Source of the DNA: Zizania palustris
Taxonomy: Eukaryota; Streptophyta; Magnoliopsida; Poales; Poaceae
DNA length: 64,000 nucleotides
Direction: 5' to 3'
Assembly (NCBI GenBank): GCA_019279435.1
Contig: JAAALK010000289.1
Location: 34,291,067-34,355,066, forward strand
This document shows positions 21,393-33,123 of this stretch, piece by piece. How positions within the stretch are numbered: the first letter of the stretch is position 1; each line of letters begins with the position of its first letter. The notes under the pieces are model-generated. The model did not search any database and had not been told where the DNA came from. It saw nothing but the letters and a program-made list of their open reading frames with translations. Made by a program: the position numbers and the translations under genes.

Positions 21393-24300
21393 ATGGATCA
21401 TCGTGAGTGGATGTACACGGGTCGCCCTAGTCAGGCCGAGGTGACCATGGATTGGATCAAGAATACTGAAGTATTCTTAGAGACGGCGTTTGGTAGACAG
21501 AATGTACGTGACAAGACCTGGTGTCCATGTAGTCGGTGCGAGAATAAGCATCGACAAACAAAGGATGTCATGGGTAAACACCTATGCAAATATGGGTTCA
21601 TGCCAAATTATACCCGTTGGATGTATCATGGTGAGTCCCAACATCCTAGAGACGAGGTGTTGCGACATCGCATGGACAATGATGAGGGAGGGGTTGGATT
21701 TATGCTAGATGACTTTGAAGATGCGCATTTTGATGAAGCACGTGGAGAGGAAGTGTCGGAGCCAACGGCAAAAGCGTTTTATGACATGTTGTCCGCGTCA
21801 AAGCAACCTCTTCATGGTCACACTAAGGTTTCTCAACTGGATGCCATCGCACGACTAATGACCTTCAAGTCGCAGTTTAGCTTGAGTCGAGAATGCTTCG
21901 ATGTTATGCTGACGGTTGTTGGTAGCCTTCTTCCAGAAGGTCACAATCTTTCGAAGAGCATGTACGAGTCTAAGAAAGTCCTCCGTGCACTTAAGATGCC
22001 TTATGAGCAAATACATGTTTGTCCCAACGGATGCATTTTATTCAGAAAACAATACGCAGATGCAACCTGCTGCGTGAAATGTAAATCCTCTAGGTATCTT
22101 GAGGTAGACTCCGACGATGATGCGAAGAAACAAGTCTCAATTCCCGTGAAGATCCTTCGGTACCTTCCCTTTGTACCGAGGATCCAACGGCTGTACATGA
22201 CCGAGGAATCTGCTAAACAGATGACATGGCATAAAAATGGGATTCGTTACAACCCAGACAAGCTAGGTCATCCATCAGATGGAGAAGCGTGGAAAAAATT
22301 TAATCAGCTCCATCCCGAGAAAGCTTTAGAGCCACGTAATGTACGAATTGCTATAGCAACAGATGGGTTCAATCCATATGGTATGACAGCTGCCGCATAC
22401 AGTTGTTGGCCAATGTTTGTTATTCCCCTCAACCTTCCTCTCGGCGTCATCTTTCAACGACAGAATATTTTCTTGTCCTTGATAATTCCAGGGCCTGAAT
22501 ACCCGGGGAAAAATATGAGTGTGTATATGGAGCCTTTGATGGATGATTTGGTCCATGCGTGGGAAGACGGTGTGTTGACATATGATCGATGTACAAACAC
22601 AAACTTCAGAATGCATGTCTGGTATATGTACTCTCTACATGACCTACCAGCATATTCGATATTTTGCGGCTGGTGCGTGCATGGGAAGTTCGCATGCCCG
22701 ATTTGTCGGTCGACTCTGAAGTTCATTTGGCTGGCTAAGGGTGGAAAATATTCCTCATTTGACAAGCACCGACAATTCCTTCCTCGGAACCATCCATTCA
22801 GGAAGGATAAGAAGAATTTTACAAAAGATGTGTCTGTTAAAGGCTCAGCACCAATTAAAATGACTGGAGCCGATGTTCGTGCTCAATTAGAGTCTTTGCA
22901 AATTAATACACAAGGAGCTAGTTTTATCGGATATGGTGAGCATCATGCATGGACTCACAAACCATGTTTATGGAATCTTCCTTATTTCGATGATCTTCTC
23001 CTTCCGCACAACATTGATGTGATGCACACTGAGAAAATGTTGCCGATGCTATTTTCGGCACAATCATGGATACTCCTGAGAAGATGAAAGACAATGTCAA
23101 GGCCCGACTGGATCAAGCGGCTATATGCAACAGACCTAAGCTCGACATGATACCTCCTAGAAGCGGGAAATCCTGGACGAAGCCAAAGTCTGATTTTGTT
23201 CTAACAAGGGGACAAAGGAGGGAAGTACTTGAGTGGTTTCAAACATTGATATTTCCTGATGGCCATGCAGCTAATCTGAAGAGAGGAGTTAATCTAGCTA
23301 CTCTGCGAATAAACGGACTCAAAAGTCATGACTATCACATATGGATTGAGCGGTTGCTCCCGGTCATGATTCGTGGCTATGTCCCCGAGGATGTCTGGCG
23401 AGTTCTAGCTGAATTGAGCAATTTTTTCCGGTAACTTTGTGCTAAACAGTTGTCTCACACCGTGGTAGCAGACATGGAGACACTAGCGCCCGTGTTATTA
23501 TGCAAGCTAGAAAAGATCTTTCCGCCCGGTTTTTCAATCCGATGCAACATATGATATTGCACCTTCCGTATGAGGCCCGGATGGGAGGTCCGGTTCAGAG
23601 CCGTTGGTGCTATTCAATTGATAGATTCCAAAAGATTCTTCGGAATAAATATAAGAACAAATCCAAAATTGAAGCATCCATAGCTGAGGCATATGTTTTG
23701 GAGGAGGTGTCAAACTTCACAACTAGATATTATGCGGACAATCTTCCAAGCGTGCATAATCCACCTTCCCATTACAATCTTCCAGAAGAAGAATCAAATC
23801 TCAGCATCTTCAGAGGCTAACTAGGAAGTGCAAGTGGTGCTGCTAACAAGACCTTGCAGCATGAAGAGTGGCGTTTTATTATGTTGTATGTCCTGACAAA
23901 CCTTTCCGAAGTGGAACCGTACATTGAGGAATTTCATCGACGATTTTGGCGTGGTTCGAGGGAGGCTAACATTGAGGAATCCACTGCCCTTCTTAAGTAT
24001 GGTGTGGGAAATGGCAATCCCGATTTCATTTCTTGGTTCAAAACTAAGGTATTTCTCAAATTAACTTTTAGTTAGTTCTACCTTTCAATTATATCTTATA
24101 TGTGACTAATATACATGTTCATCGTGTTTAAACCTATAGGGAAGAACCGACACGACAATGAGTTCCGAGTTGAGGCAAGTTGCGAATGGTTGTGCCTACA
24201 AGGTCAAGACATTCAAAGCTTATGACGTAAACAGCTATCGTTTCCACACAACAAGCCATGAATAGAGCCGACCTAACCGAAGAACCACAAATTCCGGAGT

Positions 24301-24931
24301 TTTTACTCCGGGCACAGACGGGGTTGACTACTATGGATGACTTGAAGAAATATACGAATTGAGTTTTGATGGGAGCAAACCTCTTAACCCCGTTATATTT
24401 AAATGCCACTGGTTCAATCCCAAAGTAGTGAGACAGACTCCCGAACTTGGCTTGATAGAAATTCGTCAAGATACCACCTTGCCGAGTGAAGATGTTTATA
24501 TTGTGGCTCAACAGGCAACACAAGTTTACTATCTCTCTTACCCGTGCAAAATCGTCGCACGTCTTAAAGGTTGGGATGTTGTGTATAAGGTGTCTCCACA
24601 CGGTAAACTGCCTGTCCCCAACAACGAAGACTATAACATAGACCCAAACACATACGACGGAGAGTTCTTTCAAGAAGATGGGCTACCAGGCATGTTTGTT
24701 ATTGACTTGACGGAGACGATGGAAGTAGATAACGAAAGTGGTGTCGATGCCGACGAAGGAGATGAGATTCATAATGGAAGAGACTTAGAACTGCTAGAGA
24801 GATTGCACTCCAGCACTCAAAGTGATGACACCATTCCACCTCCTAAATAGCTGGACGATTACATCATATCACGTGATAGTGATGACGATACATATGATCC
24901 AGCAAATCCGGACGCCGATGACTATTTCTAG
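21393..24931 (+). pseudogene. TNP2-type CACTA transposase, degraded
   Basis: The start is ATG 21393 (MDHREWMYTGRPS). Domains in order are the N-terminal transposase-associated zinc-binding region (residues about 4-80, with WCPCSRC), the Transposase_21/TNP2 catalytic core (about 150-560, including IATDGFNPYG with D324, PGPEYPGKN and FCGWCVHGKFACPIC), a DUF4218-like region (23.3-23.8 kb, HDYHIWIERLLPVMIRGY) and a DUF4216-like region (24.35-24.65 kb, IFKCHWFNP). An intron of about 90 bases lies near 24047-24139. Damage: one-base losses near 23035 and 23533, and in-frame stops at 23432-23434, 23818-23820, 24263-24265, 24338-24340 and 24848-24850. The enzyme would cut at the TIRs and reinsert the element. 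This copy cannot make it. Confidence 0.92.
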
Positions 24932-25028
24932 CAGCTGTATGAGAATTATGTTTAATATTAGAATAAATGCGTTTATAACATATTTCACGATTTATCTAAA
25001 GTGATTTACTCTTTTTCGTAGCAGGTGA

Positions 25029-27159
25029 TTGAAATATGGTGGGGGTTTAAAGAAATTAATAAGTGCAGTAGTAGGAAAAGGCGGTAGATCCACTCCCTCT
25101 CAAGATGAGGTCGGGTCCTCATCTAGACCTCGAGGTAGGAGAACGAAGAAGTCAGCAGTGAGAGAAAAGGCACCCGCGCCCTCGAGTGAAACTACCAGCC
25201 ATATACCGGCATCCCGTCGCGACGATGATTACGTGTCGGATGAGGAGGAGGAGGAGAAGGCTAGGGTGGTGGAGGAGGAGGAGGTGGGGGCAGAGGGTGG
25301 GGAGGTTGGGGCAGAGGGAGAGGAGCAGGCTACAGAAGCGGCTGCAGTGTGGTTGCGTGGTCCTTCGTCACTCCCGAGGCGACCAGTGGCAGTAGCTGAT
25401 CGTGCGCTCATTCGACCCGATGGAAATAGGTAAGTTGCTGTAGAAAGTCTATAATGTATTCCTTTCGTTAGTTTAATTTTTAATATATACTAATACTTTT
25501 TAATAATATCGGGGTAGGAACTGGATTATGGTTGAACGAGGAGGTCGTGAGTACTCACGCCATGTAAACGATATCCTCGGGCTTCTTATCAAGGAAAAGT
25601 TCCCTGGTTTGGTATCTTTTGATGGGAGGATGGAGCCGGCGTACTCATGGAGGCACTATGAAAGTGCGTCGGACGCCCCTGACCGAGAAAGGAGACAATT
25701 TGCCCACCTAGCCGATCGAGTCAGGGCTGATCTCTGGGTAAGTTTATTTTCTTAATATATGTGTCAATACTATTAACATGTGGATTACATAACATTCTCT
25801 TTACATCTATATGCAGAATTTTTATAGATGTGATGAGGGGTATGCGGATCAGGCTGCCGCTGTTATTAATAGAGCCGCCAAGAAGCTTGTCACCGACATG
25901 CATTATGAGGCGCGCATTCAAGCTGTTATTGACTTCTACGCTCAGCACCACCGAGAGAGGAAGAACAAAAAGGATGCCCGAACCACCTTTCTGACACGAG
26001 AGAAATACATGATGGTAAGTGTATTCTCGTGTATCTTCTAATACTTAATATTATGTCATTAACAACTTCACTTGCATCAAATAGGTCCCTCCACAGTGGT
26101 GTGCCGCTCATCTTGAGTGTTGGGGCCAAATTGTTGATAGGTGGTGTTCTGCCGAGTGGCAGAGCAGTCACGATGCATGCCGCTAGAGACACCTACTCAT
26201 GCCGGGGGCAGCACACCATCAAGGCTCGCTGAACCTCGACCAGTTCAGGGCGAGATGAGTATGTAGTTACATGTTTCTTTTTTTCGCTTAATTGCACAAT
26301 ATAACTCTAACTATCTTCTTGTTTCAGTCAACGACCAATGCGGGTCAGGAATGCTCCCAAGTCATGGCATATGCTCTGGCTCACAAAGGGAGGGCGGTTG
26401 AAGGCAATACTTACAATCCAAATAACCCCGCTGAGTTGTACACTAATCGGAACGCATATCAACGCCTCCAAGACTATTCCGAGATGGCAAGGGAAGTGCA
26501 TGGCGCCGATTATGACCCAATCGCACATGACATTGATGGTGAGGTGGTCATGAGAGCTGGAGGAGGCAAGAGACATGGGCGATATTTGATGGGTGGCGAC
26601 GCCATTGATACCCGTAGTACCCCCTCTCTATCTGAGGTGAGTGCTCGGAGCTCGACCTCCGGTCCGGGTATACGCCCTCGCCGAGACACATCTATGGGTC
26701 TGATTGTTGATCTACCGGTTAGTTCATTATCATCAATCATCGAACACTTCAATTTGTTTGTTTGAGAACGTTAATGACTGTGAATTAATGTTTTGTAGGC
26801 CCAACTAAATGAAGAAAGATCACAAAGGACCGAGTGGCAGACCCAGATGGAGGCTCGGCTGCAGGCTCAGATGCAAGCTCAGATGCAAGCCGAGATGCAG
26901 ACCCAGATGCAGTAGTGGTTTGCGCAGATGGGTGGATCTTTCTCAGGTCATATGGGCCTGCCTGGACTTCCTCCTCAACCTCAACAATCTCCACGGACTC
27001 CACATAGTGGCAATGTGAGTTTCTAATATTGTTTTTGTCGTTTTTGTTATATACAATTGTTCTAACTATTTTTCTTTTTTTCAGTTTCATTCATCGGCAG
27101 CAGGATCAAACACGCAGCCATCTCCACACACTGGTCATAGCGGTAATGCTAACTTGTGA
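25029..27159 (+). pseudogene. TNPA-type CACTA protein (Transposase_24 family), seven exons, two stops
   Basis: Exons inferred from GT-AG borders that keep frame: about 25029-25429, 25518-25737, 25817-26014, 26085-26258, 26328-26717, 26799-27014 and 27085-27159. The product has a basic/acidic N-terminus with Glu runs, the conserved plant En/Spm core (HYESASDAPDRERRQF, FYRCDEGYADQAAAVI, DARTTFLTREKYMM), a segment ending YNPNNPAELYTNRNAYQRL, and a Gln/Met coiled tail. Proteins of this family bind the subterminal repeats and assist transposition. TAG codons at 26184-26186 and 26913-26915 break it. The expected initiator at 25029 reads TTG, so the start may be lost too or lie in an upstream exon. 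Confidence 0.8.
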
Positions 27160-27164
27160 GGCGT

Positions 27165-27480
27165 GGTGTGAGTTGCCGTTATGAAATTGTTAATTAACTT
27201 GAACTTGTCACCATGAATGCGGACTTGAACTTGTGATGTCAATTTGAACTTGTATTTGTGACGTGAACGTGAATTTGTGATGTGATCGTGAATTTTGTGA
27301 TGTGAATGTGATTTTTGTGATGTGTATGTGATTTCTGTGATGTGAGTGAAATTGTGATTCATATAGTGATTGAATGTGAATATATGTGATTCAATGTGAA
27401 TTTTGGGCAAATTTTGTGACTAAATGTGAATTTGTGATGAATTTTGTGATTGAATGTGTTTTTTGGATGAAATATGCATT
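27165..27480. repeat. Degenerate GTGAATTTTGTGAT tandem repeat
   Basis: Many imperfect units of about 12-17 bases built on TTTGTGATGTGAAT lie between the TNPA-type gene and the right subterminal array. Low complexity, non-coding. Confidence 0.75.
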
Positions 27481-27504
27481 AAATAAATGAAAAACAATTA
27501 AAAA

Positions 27505-28026
27505 AATTGCCGAGTGTTACACTCGGCAAAGCCACCTAAAATGCACAGAAACGTGCCACGTGGCATGTTTTTGTGCATTCTGGGGAGGCTTTGCCGAGTG
27601 TCTCCACGTGTCACTCGGCAAAGCCCCCCTTCGCCGAGTGCCACGTGGGGCACTCGGCAAAGCATGCCAGTGCCACGTACCCTCCCCCCGACCCCCCTTC
27701 GCCGAGTGCCCCACGTGGCACTCGGCAAACCCCCTTCGCGGAGTGCCACGTGGGGCACTCGGCAAACCCCCGTTAACGGCCCTCCGACCGTTTGCCGGCC
27801 ATGTTTGCCGAGTGCTACGCGTGGCACTCGGCGAAATCTATATTGCACTCGGCAAAGACTTCACCGAGTGCCCGATAAAAAGCACTCGGCGAACCCTCAC
27901 GTCGCCGACACGGATGGTGCCGAGTGGGGTTCGCCGAGTGTGGCACTTGACGAAGCCTTTGCCGAGTGCAAAAGAGGCTTCGCCTAGTGCCCAAGACACT
28001 CGGCAAACCCCCACAGTCCCGTAGTG
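27505..28026. repeat. CACTA right subterminal repeat array
   Basis: A dense run of about 18 units of GCCGAGTG/CACTCGGC, mostly as inverted pairs around CCACGTGGCA-type spacers, finishing at the terminal GTAGTG. GC-rich and strongly stem-forming. The open frames on both strands here are repeat artefacts. Confidence 0.9.
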
Positions 28027-29696
28027 CTTTTCCAATCCGTCAAACAATAAACTTATTTCCCGTCGTTTCATTTCAACCCCTCGCCCTTAAAGTATTTTCA
28101 ACCCGTTAACCATATACTCGTCAAGTTAGTAACTGAAAAACCGTCAGAAAAAAGCTTTAAGGGACGTCGATAAAAAAATTGTTTTCTAGTAGTGACACCG
28201 GATGTCAAGATACTGTTGTTTAAATTTTAGTGGAATTCTAATTTTGTATAATTTCAGCTCGATCACGTCAACTGACTAAAAGTATATAAAGGATTGGATT
28301 TTTTTTATGCGATTATATATACGATCTAAAATATTATGGAAAATCTGTGCTGCACGTGTGAATGATTACTAGTAATAGAAACGGTGTAGTGTTTGTGTTT
28401 ACTATTTGACTTTATCGTAATCGTTTCTAAGTCGGTCTTAAAAGTAATATCATTCAATTTTTTTTCCTGTGTATTGTTTATAGTCTAATAAAGAATTACC
28501 ACTTCTGGCATGTGTGGAGAATGTTCCTTAATTACATCTTACACGTCCGATTTTGAAAAGGAAAGCAAAATTTGGAAAGTCTTCAGCAATCTACGGAATA
28601 GTAAATATTCTTCTGCAGCCAAGAATATTTAGTGGATAATAACTAAAAATGGACATAAAATTGTGGATATTATTTTTCTATAAATTTTAGTGCATTATTT
28701 TAGGTATCTGCAGTTCAAATTTCACATATTCTAATTTAAATCCTAGAAACACAATTAATAAATTAAAAATAGCAAATGGATCTAGAAAAATACAAAAAAG
28801 TATATGGAATGCGATACATTGTATTTTGATTATAAAAAAATTTTAAGTTCAAATAAACATTTAACCATCAATTTACTTTAAACCATAGCCTATTACTTCT
28901 CAAAACTCTAATTCATCTCAAGAGAATATGAGGTTTCGTAACATCCTATATGATAAATTTCTTGAAACATTTTCAAAATTTTATCATAGTATCTATGTAT
29001 AATATTATAACACTATGATAAGTCTCGTATTTTTTAGACTTTATTTGATTTTTTTATAATTAAAAAACCCTTAAGCTCCATATTACAGATGAAGTGTCGT
29101 AAAATATTTTTTAACATTTCTTTAAATTTAGTTTATAAGAATTAAAAATGTACACAAAAAAGTGAATATGATTTTTCTATAAATTTTAGTGCATTATTTT
29201 AGGTACTTGCAGTTCAAATTTCACATATTCTAATTTAAATCCTAGAAACACAATTAATGAATTAAAAATAGCAAATGGATGTAGAAAAATACAAAAAATT
29301 TATATGGAATGAGATATGTTATATTTTTATTATAAAAAAAATTCAAGTTCAAACAAACATTTAACCATCAATTTATTTTAAACCATACATTATTAATATT
29401 CACTAACTTAAGTATTCCTTAATTATATAAATAATAAATAAATCATTAATCTAGTGATAATATATCATCTTGAGTCTAAGTTTAATCTGTATGAAATCTT
29501 AAAACGAATACGGATGTATCCATTTTCATATCCACATTCAGTAAAATTCGGATATCTGTTTCCATATCCACCTTTGTAAAACGAATCTGGATGTTTTCAA
29601 ATGTCATCCATATTTAATTCGGATATAAATACAGATATCCATATTTACAGTTATTCGAATATGAATATGGATATTTCGGATATTCTCACATTCATA
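28027..29696. other. Gene-free AT-rich interval: R block remnant, orphan kinase-type promoter, reversed CACTA spacer
   Basis: 28027-28180 is the right half of the R block split by CACTA. Positions 28427-28545 match the promoter-proximal block of the kinase genes (CATGTGTGGAGAATGTTCCTTAATTA), but no kinase follows. 28680-29100 and 29160-29400 are two copies of a sequence whose reverse complement matches the CACTA left-arm spacer (compare 18520-18660). 29490-29696 consists of short palindromic words around CGGATAT and ATTCGAAT, also present at 57370-57540. No gene is seen. Confidence 0.6.
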
Positions 29697-29927
29697 TTTC
29701 TTGAATTTTAATGCTCTTGTTTGGCGTGTCGATGGAAAATGAGCCACGGTTGTAAAACTTTCACTAATTTTCATGCCGGTAAGTAGAAAATCATTGAAAA
29801 ATAAAAAATATCATTTACATTTTTTTCTCATTTTTTCTTGCCATTTATTTCCAATCCATCAAACAATAAACTTATTTTCCCGTCATTTTATTTCTTTTCA
29901 ATCCGTCAGCCTTAAAGTATTTAATTT

Positions 29928-30060
29928 GTTTTCTAAGTCGGTCTTAAAAGGAATAACCACTTCCTGCATGTGTGGAGGATGTTCCTTAATTACCGCATCA
30001 CACACGGTTTTGACGTGTGGTTATATATATATATGGCATTATAGCCTCATAACTTTTATA
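29928..30060 (+). promoter_or_regulatory. Kinase A promoter: conserved block and TATA box
   Basis: TTATATATATATAT at 30021-30034 is a strong TATA box, with the ATG 55 bases beyond its end. Upstream, TCTAAGTCGGTCTTAAAAGG and CTTCCTGCATGTGTGGAGG (about 29931-29980) are nearly identical at 58577-58625 before kinase C, where the TATA box also recurs at about 58658-58668. Confidence 0.7.
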
Positions 30061-30089
30061 TCTCCAACAAGCACCAAGCTAGTTCGGCC

Positions 30090-31055
30090 ATGGCTACTAG
30101 CGACGTCCTCGGCCGCTTCGACAGGCTCGACGCGATCGGATCAGGAAGCTTCGGCCTCGTCTATCGTGCGCGGGACCGCCGCTCTGGCGAGATCGTCGCC
30201 ATGAAGTACATCCTCTCGTACCGCAACAGTTCCGACGACGTTGTCGACCCATCCGACTTCGATCGTGAGGTCACCGCTCTTGAGGCGTGCAGCGGCCACC
30301 GGAGCATCGTGCAGCTGCACGCCCACGGTCGCTGCAAATACTTCGGCGAGGATGTCCTCGTCATGGAGTTCGTGGGGCCGACGCTGCGGCAGGTTATGAG
30401 GCGCGAGCGCCGCGGGAGGAGTCTTCGGTCGGAGCTCGAGGTGCGCCTCCTCATGCGTCAGCTCCTCGCTGGCGCCCGGTGGATGCACCGGCGCGGGTTC
30501 ATGCACCGGGACCTCAAGCCAGAGAATATTCTCATGGACGCCCGCGGAAACCTCAAGATCTGCGATCTCGGCCTTGCGCACAGCACCGCCGAGCCGCCGC
30601 CGTACGCCAGCAATGTCGGGACGCTCCATTATCGGGCTCCGGAGGTCCTTCTCGGGTCAACGGACTACAACGAGCTCATCGACTCGTGGGCGCTCGGCTG
30701 CATTATGGCTGAGCTCCTCTCCGGCAAGAATCCTTTCAATGGTACCACGAACGTGGATCAACTTACCGAGATCATTGACATTCTTGGTGCCAATGACATC
30801 AAGGAGTGGATCGGCTACAATGGGCAGTGGCTGCCGACAGGCTGTCCTGGGCCGGGGAGCTTTCTTCGCTGTCTGTTCCCCTGTCCGGCGGAGGCCGATA
30901 TCACCTACCGGACACCGCTATCGGAGGCTGGCTTCGAGGTGTTGAGCGGCCTTTTGAGATGTAACCCGGAGAAGAGATTATCACCGGCGCAAGCTCTCCG
31001 GCACCGCTGGTTCAAGGTGTCCGACAGTGCTAGCCTACGACATCGCCGACGATAG
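30090..31055 (+). CDS. CDK-like serine/threonine protein kinase, copy A (single exon)
   Basis: A 321-residue kinase with every catalytic landmark: glycine loop GSGSFG (17-22), Lys39 in VAMKY, Glu60 in helix C, HRDLKPEN (139-146, Asp141), DLG (159-161) in place of DFG, Thr178 just before HYRAPE (180-185), and DSWALGC (198-204). PEVLLG and the overall layout place it with cyclin-dependent-kinase-like enzymes. It resembles the single-exon grass proteins usually annotated as putative cyclin-dependent kinase F-2 (family call from memory, not searched). A canonical PSTAIRE helix is absent, so cyclin dependence is unproven. The start has good context (GGCCATGG). It differs from copy C at four residues: E227, D230, G256 and D270 here are G, G, E and E there. 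CACTA-derived sequence flanks it on both sides. Confidence 0.88.
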   Translation: MATSDVLGRFDRLDAIGSGSFGLVYRARDRRSGEIVAMKYILSYRNSSDDVVDPSDFDREVTALEACSGHRSIVQLHAHGRCKYFGEDVLVMEFVGPTLRQVMRRERRGRSLRSELEVRLLMRQLLAGARWMHRRGFMHRDLKPENILMDARGNLKICDLGLAHSTAEPPPYASNVGTLHYRAPEVLLGSTDYNELIDSWALGCIMAELLSGKNPFNGTTNVDQLTEIIDILGANDIKEWIGYNGQWLPTGCPGPGSFLRCLFPCPAEADITYRTPLSEAGFEVLSGLLRCNPEKRLSPAQALRHRWFKVSDSASLRHRRR

Positions 31056-31850
31056 AAAGACCTTTATGAAAATCATGTTTTAACTAGATTTTGTATTAAG
31101 AGTATGATCATGTATAATTAAAGTGACGCTGATGTTAACTATCAAATTTAACACGTGTCGTTCATTTGATGCTAAACGAACAAATTAACCGCATTGCACT
31201 CAAAACAATATATATTATCCAATTTAAAAATTTCACATTTTTTATTTCAGTTTTCTATTTTTCATTAATTAAATAGGTTTTAGAATTTAAATTGAAATAG
31301 GTAAAATTTAAACTACAAGCATCTAAAATAATGAACCAATGTTTTTTTTAAAAAATCATATTCACATTTATTAGTCTATATTGAGTTCTTATCCACTAAA
31401 TTGTAAGAAATTTTAAAAAATATAGGTTATGAATTTTAAAAAAGGAGGACAATGTTTGATAGGGTTTGAATTTTAATGTTCTTTTTTGGCGTGTCGATGG
31501 AAAATGAGCCACGAATGTCAGATTTTCACTGATTTTCAAACCGGTAAATAGAAAATCATCGAAAAAAAATAAAAAATAGTATCATTTACTATTGTTTATC
31601 ATTTTTTTGTTGCCATTTTTGAACATGTAGCTGGTAACCCCAGCAAAACCTGGTGACTATTTTCGCTTTCAATCAAAGCGGGATGCGGCTGTGGCTATAG
31701 CTCTGCATCTACTTCTAAAAAAAATAAACTTATTTTCCCGTCGTTTCATTTCAACCCCTCAGCCTTAAAGTATTTTTAACCCGTTAAACGTATACTCGTC
31801 AAGTTAGTGACTAAAAAACCGTCAGAAAAAGCTTTAAGTGACGTCGATAA
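31056..31850. other. Kinase 3' flank, then CACTA-like spacer and R block
   Basis: 31056-31230 matches the 3' flanks of copies B and C. 31240-31440 is CACTA-spacer-like in plus orientation. From 31444 the R block begins (GATGGAAAATGAGCCACG). This copy carries an extra stretch at about 31622-31730 that other copies lack. Nothing coding. Confidence 0.6.
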
Positions 31851-33123
31851 AAAATTTTGTTCTTATCTACTAAATTGTACGAAATTTTGAAAAATCTATG
31901 TTAAAAGTTATGACACTCGATCAGCAACGTAGTGCTTAATAATTTTTTATTCTATAAAAATCAAAAGAAATCTGAAAAATATGAGACTTGTCATGGTGTT
32001 ATTAAATAATACATAAATATTGTGATAAAAATTTAAAAAAAATCGAGAAATTTGTCATGTAGAATGTTAAGAAACCAGGTCGAAAATTATTTAAGCAGAT
32101 GATATGTTTTAGTGAAGGATTGGGTTAAGTTTGAAAGCAAATCGATAGTTACTTATTTACATGTACTTAAAATTCTTATTCAATCAAAATACAACATATG
32201 TGATGCAAAAAAATTGGTATTTTTTGAGTTAGTTTACTATTTTTAATTCATTAAGTGTATTTCTAGGATTTAAATCGAAATAGGCCAAATTTTAACTACA
32301 AGTGCATGAAATAATAAACCAAATTTTTTGGAAAAATCATATTCATGTTTTTAAGACTGTTTTTAGTTCTTATCCATTGAATTGAAAGAAATTTTGAACA
32401 ATAAAGGTTGTGACACTCAATCGGCAACGTGGAACTTAATAGTTTTAAATTCTAAAAAATCAGATGAATTCTAAAAAATATTATACTTGCCACAGTGTTC
32501 TTATTTGATATGAGATGATACGATAAAAAATTAAAATTATTTTGAGAAAGTTGTCACATAGAGTGTTTAGAAATCGGAGATTTTGAGAGAAGGAATTAGG
32601 GCTTAGAGAATAAATGAGATAGATTTGCATTTTTCTATTTCAATTAGCTATTTTTAATTCATTAATTGTATTTCTAGGATCTAAATTAAAACATGCTAAC
32701 GACACGGTTCCACACCCACGCATTGTCTCCACATGTCGTTTGCCCGAACCACCTTACCCCATCGCGTCGGCGCCCGGCATCGTCCTTCCCAGTGCCACGC
32801 CATGCCCCGTCATGTCGGTCGTGTCATGCCATGCCCAGTGCTGTGCTCTTGCGTGCATTATCTTTTTTTTATTTATTTTACAGTGATTTGTTTACCGAGT
32901 GCTTTCTTTTGGCACTCAACAAACCGGTCGTCAAGTCTCCACCCCTCCATTTGTCACTTTTTTCACCGAGTGCTAACTTTGACACTCGACGAACCTCTGT
33001 TCACTAACAGTGGGTTCGCCGAGTATCCCTTGCTGAGTGTGGCACTCGGTAAACCCTTTGTTGAGTGTGAAAGGAGCTTCGTCGAGTATGTGTCACTCGA
33101 TAAATATTTGTTTTCCTGTAGTG
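31851..33123 (+). mobile_element. Degenerate CACTA remnant with 3' terminus
   Basis: 31900-32690 holds two diverged spacer units in the same orientation as in the intact CACTA (GACACTCGATC(A/G)GCAACGT landmarks). 32880-33115 carries decayed GCCGAGTG-type pairs, and the segment ends TTTTCCTGTAGTG at 33123, a CACTA terminus. No transposase is present. The left end is not identifiable, so this is a non-autonomous or truncated element. Confidence 0.65.

Larger units (their letters stand above)
17886..28026 (+). mobile_element. CACTA (En/Spm superfamily) transposon, complete ends, dead genes
   Basis: A 10.1 kb element starts CACTACCGGAAA at 17886 and ends CCCGTAGTG at 28026. It is flanked on both sides by the 3 bp duplication CTT (17883-17885 and 28027-28029), as expected for CACTA elements. 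Both ends carry many direct and inverted copies of TTTGCCGAGTG/CACTCGGCAAA, the presumed TNPA-type binding sites. Inside, on the plus strand, are a TNP2-type transposase and a TNPA-type gene, both with stops. The termini look usable, so it could in principle be moved by an active relative (inference). It split a dispersed repeat whose uninterrupted versions are near 29.8 and 31.6 kb. Confidence 0.95.

Noticed and set aside
27510..28071. Several overlapping 60-157 codon frames on both strands
   Set aside because: They are translations of the GCCGAGTG/CACTCGGC subterminal array.
28186..28427. Possible small MITE starting GTAGTGACACC inside the promoter-like block
   Set aside because: The flanks (GTTTTCTA and GTTTCTAA) suggest an insertion, but no terminal inverted repeat or clean duplication could be fixed.
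30287..30712. Alternative-frame ORFs inside the kinase, repeated at 58921-59346
   Set aside because: Overlap the kinase in other frames. The kinase motifs decide the true frame.
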